From positions 34,152 to 98,151 of the forward strand of contig JAKUHH010000129.1 in the NCBI GenBank assembly GCA_022701365.1: 64,000 bases of DNA, written 5' to 3'. The stretch is from Mycocentrospora acerina (Eukaryota > Ascomycota > Dothideomycetes > Pleosporales). Every line of letters begins with the position of its first letter. The stretch's first letter is position 1. Below, in pieces: positions 46,948 through 57,534 of this stretch. Position numbers and translations under genes: made by a program. Under the pieces are notes generated by a model, which worked only from the letters and a program-made list of their open reading frames with translations, did no database searches and was not told where the DNA came from.

Positions 46948-48206
46948 GTTCTAGGAATACAATGGATGAGAGATGAGGAATATGCAAATGATTTGTGTAA
47001 AATTCTGAACCTTGGTGCTTTGATTATAAAGTGACGAGGACCTTTATTCATATGTCTCTCCAAACGTAGAAGAACTGGTGCAAGGTCAGTCTGCTTCTTT
47101 CCCAATCCTAGCAACATCTCTAGCTCAGAAATGTTGATAACGCTTATAGAAGCAGTCAACGTCTGAACGGGGTCCACCACTCCTCAGACAGCCCCACTAA
47201 AACCAATCCGCCCAACACACAGAGATGGCTGAAACCTCAACATGAAAGCTCCGTGGAAGGTATTATTGTTAAAACCTGACCTTGTTTATTCAGCTCCACT
47301 GAAATGCTCGGGCCTCGGACTTGATATAGAGCGAAATATTACGAATCAATCGTGTTCAGATGATTGGCAAGAATCGACCCATCGAAAAACTTAGGTGTCT
47401 GATTACCTACGCTTCTCGCCTACATTACTAGCGTAATGCACATAATATCTTCGCCCTTTTGCGTTCGAAGCGCATTCACGTGCTGTGGGCGATATAACAA
47501 CAGGGGAGTACTGTGTATATGAGCTGTTACATGTGTTTGGGATACTATGTGATAAGTAGGTGATATTGAAGCAGAAGTAGCAAAGTGTGACTATTTGAGC
47601 AAAGCAATCATTCTAATGTATTGGACTAGTTCAAGGTAATAAGCAATTCAGTGCAGTAATATTCTTTCAGTATGATAATGTATTTTAAAAATAGGTTCCG
47701 TGCATGCTTCTTCGCACATGAACAAGGAAGCCTTTGCTTTCGTTATTAACCACGTCTGACGTGACGTTGTCACGGTGCTCAGTCCTGGATTGACCTAGAA
47801 ACGAACCTCTAGCGTCCTGTTTCTAGTCTAATTGAGTATATTAAGAAAATCAATAAAGGCCCGAACGTAAGAAGACTCCTGTGTAGTCACCACGCGAACA
47901 CATACTTGCAGACAATTTCATATCGTGACACAGGGCAGCGGATCAAAGGCTTCACCTTGCCGAGAGAGGCTGATTATCGAGCATGTTTGGGCGGAGGTTC
48001 GGATTCATGATGGGCCGAGCTTAGCAATCACTATCGGCAGTGAGAGTGCCTACTCCTGCGAACATCAGACTAGTTCTGACTATGCCAAAGGAGGAAGAGA
48101 GAGAGAGTATAAAGTTTTCAGGCCTCTTAATCGTCTTATTACCGCTATTCATCAACCTGGTACGTAGCTTCTCCATCAACTGTTCAATGCCCAGCGCACA
48201 ACAACC
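46948..48206. promoter_or_regulatory. Divergent intergenic region, SDR / NmrA
   Basis: About 1.26 kb serving as upstream region for both genes. A TATAAAG at 48108-48114 lies about 95 bp before the NmrA ATG, after a short GA-rich run. No TCGGAGT site and no recognisable gene are seen. Confidence 0.45.
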
Positions 48207-49145
48207 ATGTCTCGACTTATTACTGTTTTTGGTGCTACTGGAAATCAAGGCGGTAGTGTCATCAACACCATCGCCTCTTATCCGGCCCTGTCTTCCCAAT
48301 ACTCTATCCGAGCCGTAACCAGGGATCCAACCTCTGCTGCTGCTGCTGCCCTGGTTGCGAAAGGCTGTGAGGTTGTCAAGGCCGACTTGAAGGACTCCAC
48401 TTCTGTGCGAAAGGCTGTCTCAGGCTCCTACGCCGTTTTTGGAATGACCAATTTCTGGGAGATATTCAGCAAGGATGTGGAGATTGAGCAAGGCAGAAAC
48501 ATTGCAGACGCAAGCCGGGAGTCTCAAGTTACACATTTGATCTGGAGTAGTTTGCCGCACGCATCCAGGTTGACGGAAGGCACTCTTACCCGACTCCAGC
48601 ATTTTGATTCCAAGGCTGAGGTTGAAGACTATATTGAGAGCACGAAAGGCAAGATGTTCGCGACCTACTTCAGGCCTGCAGGTTTCATGACGAACTTTAA
48701 GCAATCGATCAACCTAGGACCTGATGGAATTCCTACCTATTTCGCCCCACTAGATCCTGAAAAAACCAGATTCCCCGTTTTCGACGTTGTAGCCGACACC
48801 GGAAAATATGTTGCCGGAATACTCGAGGCCGGCCTATTAGCCGATAGCGCTCATGTCAACGCAGTGGGGGAATGGCTGTCACCTAAGGAGATTACAGAAA
48901 CCATTTCCAGAGTGAGCGGCACGAAGGTCAACTTTGTACAGGTAACTGAGGAAGCCTATAAGAAATTCTTGCCGAAGGCTGTCGCGGACGAAATAACAGA
49001 AAACATGGTCTTGATCCGCGACTATTCTTACTATGGCTTAGGATCAGAGGTCAATCAGGAAGCGAGCGATCAGTTCCTATTCAAGGGAGAGTCTTTGACT
49101 ACATTGGAGGAGTTTGTGAAGAAGAGTGGGCCTTGGGAATGGTAA
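48207..49145 (+). CDS. NmrA-like NAD(P)-binding protein
   Basis: Single exon, 312 aa, usual for the NmrA/HSCARG-like atypical SDR family. These proteins bind NAD(P) and act as redox sensors, co-regulators or reductases. The Rossmann motif VFGATGNQGGSV is at residues 7-18, followed by AVTRDP, the beta-strand-linked YAVFGMTNFWE and the substrate-side block YFRPAGFMTNF. A classical YxxxK pair is not evident, which favours a binding or regulatory role, as in NmrA itself. Start context acaaccATGtc is good. It is paired divergently with the SDR gene and may share regulation. Family firm; function inferred. Confidence 0.9.
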   Translation: MSRLITVFGATGNQGGSVINTIASYPALSSQYSIRAVTRDPTSAAAAALVAKGCEVVKADLKDSTSVRKAVSGSYAVFGMTNFWEIFSKDVEIEQGRNIADASRESQVTHLIWSSLPHASRLTEGTLTRLQHFDSKAEVEDYIESTKGKMFATYFRPAGFMTNFKQSINLGPDGIPTYFAPLDPEKTRFPVFDVVADTGKYVAGILEAGLLADSAHVNAVGEWLSPKEITETISRVSGTKVNFVQVTEEAYKKFLPKAVADEITENMVLIRDYSYYGLGSEVNQEASDQFLFKGESLTTLEEFVKKSGPWEW

Positions 49146-51211
49146 AACTTGCAATCGTAGGCTTTAGGCTACAGTCACTGGGTTGGTTTGGCGGGTTTTG
49201 TACAGCAGGTGTCTTATTCAAGAACAATACATCTGCACAACTCAACAAATTAAGGCTTAAGAAAGTCTAGTCTGTGGTGTAGTTTCATTATGCAATTATG
49301 GAGTCTTCGTTCGGTTCAAGCTGTTTAGTGACTCGTTGTTATATTACATCAATCACATCCATTATATTGCGGATTGATTGAGTCATCATTGTTACCCAAA
49401 TTTTGAAGCCAATAGGAGATTTTGTCAATAATAGCTGGTTACATATATTTCCGTCTTTTCCTGTGTTTGACCAACTAGCCTATTCTCAAAGCGGGTGGTC
49501 AACCTAATTTACCTGTCAAGTTCTTCGGAGATTTTGATAGACTTCACTGAGTTCAAAATTCACTTTCTTCAACTTATGATGATTTATTAGAAAACAAAAT
49601 CGCGGTTAAAGTAACTCTAAATCTGTTTAGGTGAATAAAGATAACTAGTTCTCTATACTATCTTTAGTTCAAGTAAAATATTCTTTAACTTTGAGATTAA
49701 CTTAGATTATCTCAGATTAGATCTTCTGCAGTTGTTAATTTAAAGTAGATTAACTCTATGTTATAGAAATAGAGTGTTTAACAAGCGTGCGGGCTACCTA
49801 AAGTAATGGGGCTACCTAATAACATCGCGATTTGTACTATAGGAATGCCTCAGCAATAATTGAAAAAGTGTTTTGATTTATTATTTGTTTTTAATTCTTA
49901 ATTTTGATTTTTTTACATATTTACTTTCTATCTTCCATATGAGCGTGTTGTGTCTAGTCTCGCCGCCCGGTCTACATTGTCTCTTATACTGCAGCCTACT
50001 TTACCTCTATATCCCTACTAACCTTGCAAGGAGCTATATTATTGATTAATTTTCTAATAGATAATGTCTTCTTTGTACGGTTTTAGTTTCTCTTGCAGCT
50101 TTTATGCTTTGTTGCTGCTTAAGCAGCCTCTTGAAACATAATTACTTATCTACGTAGGGTACTTTTTCTACAGTTCATTCTAAAATTATAGTTAATAGCA
50201 TGTAAGATAGTTCAAATTCTTGTTCCACTGAGAATAGCCCCTATTAGGATTAGATTTCGTAAGGGCATAAATAAGGTCACATCTAGGTTTAGAACATATC
50301 TTCAGATTTGACGAAATATCTATAGGAAGTTTTTATGTTCTTTTATTATCTATTATTGTCTAAGTTTTTTGGCGTATAATAAAAAGTATTTTAAATAATT
50401 CTACCTACGCAAGTAGCATTTTACATACCCACGCCTAAAAGTACATTAATTCTAAATACTAGGGCTCTTCTTGATTTCCATTGTGAAATTAGTAAGTTCC
50501 TAACAGCTTCTACTTCGCTAACAGGAAAAAACTTCTGCAGTCAGAACTTTGAAAATACAAGCTACAACTTCGCAGAAAAGGTATCGCTAAATGGCTTATC
50601 AGCTCTCTAAGGAGTATTATCAGCGTCTATAGTGCAGGCATAACCTAGAAATAGTATTAAGTAGCAAGATGTCTCTTTTGGAAAAGCTACTAACTTGTTG
50701 TAGTAGCTATATGCAATTTTATAATACCTATTAATTTGCCTTTAAGACTTTAATTTTTACTAAAGACTCTTTCTTCCTTCGTAGGCTTAACTTTTGTTAT
50801 AGTGCTAATTAAGCTAGTTAAATAGCGTTAAATATTCTTATGAATGTCCTGCTCCTTCGAATTCTTGTCTAGAGAGTGTTCTGTCTCTTAAGATCGCAAC
50901 TTCTGGATCTCAACAGACCTTTTTTTATTACATTATCACTCGTATTGCGTTCATCAAGAAAACAGATACGATAAATCCATGTGGCTGACACACTTGTGGG
51001 ATTCGTTAGCTGGAAAAAAAGTGCAAGAGAAGCGAGTGATTTAAAGTCAAACTAGCCCTGGTCAGTCTTAGCACAAATGGTGTTAAGTGCTGGAACTCAT
51101 GAAAGGCGATAATAACTTAAAGGCCATTAGTTCAGATATGGAGCGTTGGTAGTCGGACCCCTGAGTCTTTAAATCCGTCCGTTCTTGCGAGTTATATAAA
51201 CTTACTAAATC
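49146..51211. other. Gene-free AT-rich region
   Basis: Starts as a normal 3' flank and becomes AT-rich from about 49550. No domain, RNA gene or element ends are recognised. Probably degraded repeat sequence. Confidence 0.45.
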
Positions 51212-51328
51212 TGTCAGCCTGCACGTGCGAGAGCGCGTGTGCAAGCACGGGAGCACTCAACTCCTATATAGTCTCCGAGTCCTATACTCCTAATCATACA
51301 ACAAGTTCCTCCTGATTGTTCACTCACA
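51212..51328 (-). mobile_element. LTR-like element, family B, copy 3 (117 bp)
   Basis: Reverse orientation, running from TGTCAGCCTGCACG to TGTTCACTCACA on the plus strand. It lacks about 12 bp relative to copies 1 and 2. Flanking 5-mers are AAATC and GAATC, a duplication with one difference. Confidence 0.65.
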
Positions 51329-51407
51329 GAATCTACAGTTTTTCGCTATACATTAGTTCTGAGATTCAGACTTAAAATATCTTTCATTGAAAGCCGAGAG
51401 GTAGAGA

Positions 51408-51538
51408 TGTGAGGGAACAATCAGGAGGAACTTGTTGTATTATTAGGAATGTAGGAAATAGAGACTATATAGGAGTTGAGTGCTCCCGTGCTTGCACACG
51501 TATCTACAGACGTGCTCGTATATGTGCAGGTTGATACT
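51408..51538 (+). mobile_element. LTR-like element, family B, copy 4 (diverged)
   Basis: Starts TGTGAGGGAACAATCAGG and follows the family to about TGAGTGCTCCCGTGCTTG, then diverges. It lies 79 bp from copy 3 in opposite orientation, so the two could form an inverted pair. No target duplication is evident. Confidence 0.5.
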
Positions 51539-51539
51539 A

Positions 51540-51689
51540 TCTATTAATCTCTCTTATGCAATTTTGACCTCTTTTGCTGCTGCCACAGCTCTCCCTTCTG
51601 CTAAGCCTATCTCTGCACCTTCTTCCAATGCTGTTTACACACAAGCCTTAAATACCTACGATGCTCTTAACAAAGACAGATCGCCCTGA
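51540..51689 (+). pseudogene. Fragment encoding a signal-peptide-like N-terminus
   Basis: An open stretch reads LSYAILTSFAAATALPSA and then KPISAPSSNAVYTQALNTYD before a stop at 51687-51689. The hydrophobic core followed by small residues and a Ser/Pro-rich start looks like a secreted protein. There is no clear ATG; the upstream side merges with the family B repeat. The LINE copy at 51874 lies just downstream, so this may be the 5' relic of an interrupted secreted-protein gene. Low certainty. Confidence 0.3.
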
Positions 51690-51873
51690 CCCCTTTTAAC
51701 TAGAAACGCTTAGAATTGCAGACCTAGCGATGTAGCCAACAGTTATTAGTGGGGTTGTGAGCGAAGTGACATATGCTATAGCTAAGAATGAACAACTTAT
51801 TTTAAACGAGGTTTAAACAATTCTCCTGAGATTTTATTTGTTACTTTTTTTCTCATTCTTAAGAACTACTTTT

Positions 51874-52437
51874 TTAATACTAAAGCAGGGCAAACAGCAC
51901 TGCTTAAGTTTCTGCAAAAAACAGAAATAGCAACAGCTAGGTAGCTTTTAGCTGCAGGGGCTCTAGACTAGAAGAGATTACAACGTGCAATAGAGGCCTA
52001 GCAATAGGCCTCTGCAACACGCAACAGGGGGCCACTAACAGGCCACGACAATGTGCAACAGGGGCCTAGCAGCAGGCCTCTGCAACGCGCAACAGGGGGC
52101 TAGCAATAGCCTGCAAACAACGTGCAACAGGGGCCTAGCAACAGGCCTCTACAACACACAAAAACAACAAATAGCAACAGCCTAGATAGCTGCCTGCTGC
52201 AGGAGCCTTGACCTAAAGGCCTACTACAACGAAATAGACCTGCTTTAGAATAACCTATTGTTAGCAAGCCACGTAGTGAGAGCACTACTACTGTTTTACT
52301 AGGCTTCTAGGGTTCTAGAAAAAGAGAGCTTAGCCTAAAAGGAAAAACAGCGCCTTATAGACTAACATCTGCATAGGCATTATTATATTTAGTCTAGCTA
52401 GTTAGATAGATTAATGCAATATAAATGAAGAAAAAAA
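51874..52437 (+). mobile_element. LINE copy 3, strongly 5'-truncated
   Basis: About 565 bp equal to the 3' end of the LINE, flanked by the 13-bp duplication AAGAACTACTTTT (51861-51873 and 52438-52450) and ending in an A-rich tail. It carries the hairpin array (perfect 9-bp stem with GCAA loop at 51992-52013) with its units in the same order as copy 2. Confidence 0.85.
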
Positions 52438-52450
52438 AAGAACTACTTTT

Positions 52451-53077
52451 AAACTTTAAACATGAAATAGAGCTCTTCTAGGCTGCGCTCATCATCTTCA
52501 ATCATTTGACAGCTTCTATCAAACAACCAACTGTGTTCCTAATCGCCTCTTATTTCAAAGTTATCAATAATTCTCTGCGCCTTTAGGTCTTTTACGAAGT
52601 ATACAGAAAAACAACTTTCGCTACAAAAGATGTATCCAATCTACTTCATGGCCTAGCCAACAACATGCTCGTAACCATGAGAAACACTCGAGACGAATGT
52701 AACCCCAGCACCACAGCTAACATCAAAATTGCACAATTCGACAACTACACATCTCTAATTATAGAGACTTACCTTCTTGTTATCGGTAGCTGTGCTCTGC
52801 CGGGGACAGCAGTGCTTCATATTCCGCCGCTTGAAACAATGTCGCCCGTGATACCTCCCTCTATCCTCATGGGCATTTGGTATGTAGTGGTCCGAATCAT
52901 TACAAAGCCCGCTCTACATATACCACTAGGATCAAGGCCGTTTCTCTGAGTCTAAGATGACTCATATAACGAAAAATTGAAAACTTAATAACAATACTTT
53001 TCACAACATGCATCATTTGCAAGAAACCCTTAAATCCTCATTTTTTTCACTTCTCACTCTATTGCCCTACAAAGCAC
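52451..53077. other. Possible coding relic, otherwise spacer
   Basis: 52620-52950 has an open, balanced-composition stretch (frame from 52665 reading MRNTRDECNPST and IKIAQFDNYTSL) without a recognised domain. It might be the downstream part of the secreted-protein relic at 51540. The rest is the 3' flank of the P450 pseudogene. Confidence 0.3.
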
Positions 53078-54694
53078 CTAACACTGCCTCCTACGCATAC
53101 CCACCTTCAACCCCAATGGTTTCCTCAAAAACCCCTCCCTCGTCTTCATCTTACCCTGCCTCAGCTCTAAATCATACCGCCTAAACACTGTACTCACAAT
53201 AAGCGCCAGCTCCATCTCGGCAACATTCCGTCCCACACAAGCCCTAGGGCCATAGCTAAACGGAATAAACGCTGCCTTTTGCTTGTCTGTCACTTTCTCC
53301 CATCGCTCGGGCCGGAAGATATCTGCATCCAGCCCCCAGATCTCTTTAGAGTGGTGAATTGTGTACGCTGGCACGGAGAGCGCGGTACCTGGGGGAAAAT
53401 TGTGGCCGTTTAGTGAGACCGTTGCCGGGAGGGATCAAGCGGGGCAGGCCGAGAGAGGAAGTGCTGTGTATGCGCATAGTTTCTTGATAACGTTGTTGAG
53501 GTAAGGGAGGTCTTTGACTGCGGCAAATGTTGGGACGTCGTTGTCGTCGTTGTTTCTGGGCAGTGCGGAATCGAGCTCTTGATGGAGTTTTCGTACGACG
53601 TCAGGGTACTGCAGGCAGTGGAAGAGAATTGCGCAGGAGGTGTTGGAGGTTGTGTCTGAGCCGGCGATGAGTTGGGTTAGGGCTTCGGCTGTGAGTTCTT
53701 CGCGGCCTAGTTTGTTACCATTTTCGTCACGGCCTTCCATAAGTCGTGCGAGGAGATCAACACGATTTGTATCTAGTCGTGCTAGGCGTTCGTTGACGCG
53801 GGCTACGGTGATGCCGGCGAGGTTCTCAATAGCTTTCATGCCCTGGCTGAAGAAGGGGTCGGGGAAGTATTTCGCATACGGCTTGAGCTGGGGCAGAATG
53901 CCAATTGTTCTGAACATGTGGATTGGCTTCCGAGTAAAAGCAGTACTTGGAGTGTTCAACGTACCCAGAAACTTTTCCTCTGCGGTTCAAGACTTCGATA
54001 GCCGGCACAAACGTAGGCTCGGAATCTGGCGTCTTCCTGACTTCTGCAAAATCCATGCCCTCCTCCAGCATACCAAAGGGTGCGCCAAATGCCAGATCGC
54101 CGATGATATCAAAGGCTAGGTAGTTGAACCAGTGCAAGGCATCCATCAGGTACCAATCCCCCTTCTTGGAAGCGGCGCGCTGGTCCCGTTGCTTCTGTAA
54201 TTCTTCAAGGTTGTGGTGAATGTACTGCTCAAACTGTAGGACAGACTTGACAGAGAAGGTGTGTGAAACAGTCTTGCGCTTGCGTGTGTGCTCGGCGCGG
54301 TCGCGGGTGTTGAAGAGACCGCGACGGATAGACACAAAAGCATCATAATATTCACTATGTCATGTCAATACTAGTCTTGTATCATTTTGAAAGTTCCTTA
54401 CCTCTTCAACATTCCGTTGCCATGGCCATAGATTATTGGAATGGCATCTGCGTCCGCGATACTAACATGATGCGGCTGTATTCTGACCAGTGTTCCGTAC
54501 TTCTTGTGCGCCTCGTCTACAGCCAGGTAGCGCTTTCCTTGACGAGCCTGGGAGAGGAGCCAGAGGTTTGTGAATGCAGCTGGGAATGGCGAGGGAATGT
54601 TTCGAGTTTGCCAATTGCGGAGGAATGGCAAGACATAGTAGAGGATTGGGAAAATAATAATAATTTACGGCGTGAGAAAGATAGTGAGAAACAT
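53078..54694 (-). pseudogene. Broken cytochrome P450 (CYP53/benzoate-hydroxylase-like)
   Basis: Segments of one membrane P450 follow in order on the minus strand: an N-terminal anchor from ATG 54694, proline region, KYGTLVRIQPHHVSIAD, a 47-nt intron (54401-54355), the I-helix AGSDTT, the PERW region and the haem motif FSYGPRACVG with its Cys. At least four lesions are visible: an in-frame TAA at 54667-54665 inside the anchor; an extra base near 53963; a missing base near 53486 just before the ExxR helix (readable in the next frame as ETMR); and a missing base near 53426. None of these sites can be spliced away with GT-AG introns. The long PKS exons show no such errors, so sequencing error is a weaker explanation than gene decay. 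Resemblance to benzoate 4-monooxygenases is by overall pattern only. Confidence 0.78.
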
Positions 54695-55590
54695 AGTCAA
54701 AGCTTTGAGGAGATTAAAACAGAGATGTTGAGTGACAACAGTGTAAAAGAGAAATTTTCGTTCTCCAACTGCAAGAGAACTTCTTTCTTGTAATCAGTTC
54801 AGCTCGAAACTTGATGTTCACCCATATCTGGCGAAGAGCTTGTTTTATATTTCTCTATTTCCTCTCGCCCAGATCTTCCGCATCTGTCGCTCCAATACTC
54901 AGCTCTACCCAGCTTTTCCATGGCAAGCATCCTTCCGACGACATCCGAGATCTGCACGAGACCCTCTAAACAGTCGTCTCTGTTGTGTGGGAGTTACGTG
55001 TGGTCCAATAACAGTGCTCGTCAAACGTACTTATGAACCTGACTCCCAACTCCGGGACACGCAAAGCTGGGCAGGATGTACTTCGTATGAATCAATAGTA
55101 CGGCGTGACGAAGACCGTGTAGCTCAATTTTCCAAGAGCAGGCTTAAGATTCTTTGATCATAGCATTATGAGATAGATTGGGAGAAAAAAACGTGCAGGT
55201 TAGTGCTATAGCTTGCCTGAGATGCAGGCTCGCACTACGTCTATTGCATATATTGTAGTTGTTTCTATCTTTTTCCACGCAATGTCTAGCGTTGTCAACA
55301 TTTCAGACAACGATCCGACCTTACATATTATTCTAACACCTAGACCAGTAGCAAAGAAGGCTAACGCTGATACCAGTATCAAGCTTTCAAAGCGTTCTAA
55401 AGAATACTAAGCTAATTTTAGAAGCAGCTTGCTCCAGATAGCACAGTCGCCGGCCTCGGTGTTCCCAAAGGCCGAATTGCTGACAAAATCTAAATTGACT
55501 TTCTTGACTCCTAGATTAAGTAACATAGTTCGCTACTAGGGGGCCGCTATTTTAAAAAATGGAAATCTTATATTACTTTAATTACACCCT
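54695..55590. other. Spacer without recognised genes
   Basis: Short frames (for example 54840-55157 and 55213-55410) show no domain or splice structure. The first part is the upstream region of the dead P450. Confidence 0.4.
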
Positions 55591-55599
55591 AAGATAGCA

Positions 55600-55830
55600 A
55601 GGCGACAGAAACCTATATTTGTGCAGTACTAAGTCCACCATCAAGAAGCGAAAGAAGCTAGAGAAATTAAGAACTGCATAAACACTTAAGCTAGACACGC
55701 AAGGCATAGGCGCTACAAGAGATATGGTGCAAGAAAAGGCTAATATTTTTCTTGCTGCGTGCAGGGAAGGGCCTGCTGGCAAGTTTTGGGTAGACAGGTT
55801 TCAGACATGTACTGATACGATTAAGCTTTG
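55600..55830 (+). pseudogene. Probable CENP-B-type helix-turn-helix relic of a pogo-like transposase
   Basis: The plus strand reads IKKRKKLEKLRTA, a stop, then RDMVQEKANIFLAACREG and GKFWVDRFQTCTD. The order (helical segment ending MVxEKANxxL, then GKxWVxRF) resembles the CENP-B/Tc5 DNA-binding domain of pogo-type transposases. It is short and interrupted; no DDE domain follows. Confidence 0.4.
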
Positions 55831-55916
55831 ACGCAGCTGTCTACATAATTACTAGCAAACCTATCTAATATACAGCAGGATGTTAGGCCTAACCTTGGCT
55901 TAGATAGGCTTGGCGT

Positions 55917-56137
55917 TGGGGTTTTCTAGGGGTATAATAAGGATACTATTATCTACACCTATAAGTACTGTTTAAAATATTATAGAAATACTACTCTATA
56001 AGTCTACCTAGCTTACCCCGTTTCTATACACATTTTCTTAAGTATCTTTATCTAGAGTAGATATGTATTCAGATGGCTTCTAGATGGGTACCATTTGATT
56101 CAGGGGTAAGCTAGGATGTGACGTTGTGAACGTTACA
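55917..56137 (+). repeat. Partial LTR, family A, copy 4 (diverged)
   Basis: Matches the right two-thirds of family A in the orientation of copies 1 and 2, from the ATAATAAGGATACTATTATC region to the end GTGACGTTGTGAACGTTACA. The left third cannot be aligned by eye. Confidence 0.55.
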
Positions 56138-56476
56138 ATAGATCTAGTATCAGCAGCGATAGATTCCAGCAAAGCTACTCTGAGCTAAGTGTGTAGGGCC
56201 TCTTTATCTAGCCCTTCTAGCAGGAAGACTCAAAATTAGCAATACATTATAATAACCTCTAAAGCTTCATTGCAGTGGATTAAATTAGAAATCGATCTAG
56301 TGAACTATGAACTAACATGTCTTTTATAAGATATATTAAATTTTACGTTATCCATCGCTAGTTGAAGCAAGACAGTTGTCAGGACATAGCTCTATTCCAC
56401 TGTGCCATGCAAGCCAAAAAGGTACTATGATCTATCATCTGATAGATCCTGGAATAGAACAGTACATATCCTCAGG

Positions 56477-56835
56477 GTAAACTAATTCCTGACAGCAGTT
56501 GTGTGGTACTTTCACTATATTATTATATTGCTTAGTATTCAGAACCTTTTTACAAAAGACTTAAGAAGAGAATAGACTTTATAGCTTAGGGCTACTATTC
56601 TGAGACTATCTCTGTCGTTCTAGCCCATTGTTGCGTTTGTTGTGTTAGGGGGTGTNGTAAACTAATTCCTGACAGCAGTTGTGTGGTACTTTCACTATAT
56701 TATTATATTGCTTAGTATTCAGAACCTTTTTACAAAAGACTTAAGAAGAGAATAGACTTTATAGCTTAGGGCTACTATTCTGAGACTATCTCTGTCGTTC
56801 TAGCCCATTGTTGCGTTTGTTGTGTTAGGGGGTGT
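56477..56835. repeat. Exact 179-bp tandem duplication separated by one N
   Basis: 56477-56655 and 56657-56835 are identical, both beginning GTAAACTAATTCCTGACAG and ending GTTAGGGGGTGT. The only ambiguous base of the window, N at 56656, lies exactly between them. This is what two overlapping contigs joined without merging would look like. Confidence 0.9.
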
Positions 56836-57376
56836 CTGTGGCGTCGTGCCTCGCTGGGTCACCCGTTACGCAGGGACAGACGTTATGAGTTTCTTATCCC
56901 CTCCATATCACTGCAAATACCCCTCAGATGAATCTGAAAGTTTGACAAGCGAAACCAACAATTTAATGCCGTTCCTATTTGCGAGGAATGCTTCTCCCAA
57001 GACCTATATGGTAGGGTCAAGCGATACAGAACGTACAGAACTCTTGTAAATGAGCCTGTCTGGTAACCCAATGCGTGCCAGCACATTTTAGAGGATAGGG
57101 AGAAGCTTACAAGCGCCTTCAACAATTTCGATAAGCGGTATCGCAAAAAGGAGAGGTTCATGGTTTAGAACGTGCAAAGGGTCTTGTTTCGCCGATTTTC
57201 GTTTCCAGTTATTGAAACTTTAATTCTCGTTTTATTACTTTGAATAGCAATATAAGTGACACTCAAAGTGTGCGGTCAAGCTCTTTGAAAATTTGTTTAT
57301 AACTCATTCGTCTAGTGTACGTGATAAACGGTACGCTTAGCTGCTTTGTCACTTCGCAACCTATTCATACCCTACG

Positions 57377-57534
57377 AGGTACCACTCGACGCGGCTGGCC
57401 TTAGCGTCCGAGGAAAGGACCGTTAAGATCTGGAATGCGAGCAGCGGCGCATGTCTGCAGATGTTCAACGCTGGCAAAACTCTTTACGATTAAGTTCAGT
57501 GACGACACAAAGTGCTTTGTAGATAGGCTAAAAA
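57377..57534 (+). pseudogene. WD40-repeat fragment of an NLR-like (NACHT-WD) protein
   Basis: One WD40 unit is readable: STRLALASEERTVKIWNASSG, followed by ACLQMFNAGKTLYD; after a frame break comes FSDDTKCFV. The wording TVKIW.ASSGACLQ followed by GK.LY is typical of WD repeats at the end of fungal NACHT-WD (HET-E/NWD) proteins. No NACHT region or start is near, so it is an isolated relic. Confidence 0.5.

Noticed and set aside
53426..53490. Frame breaks in the P450 explained as introns.
   Set aside because: The breaks are single bases between segments that are contiguous in the family; no GT-AG pair removes them, and the sequence between stays coding (ETMR, GLPRLIPPG).
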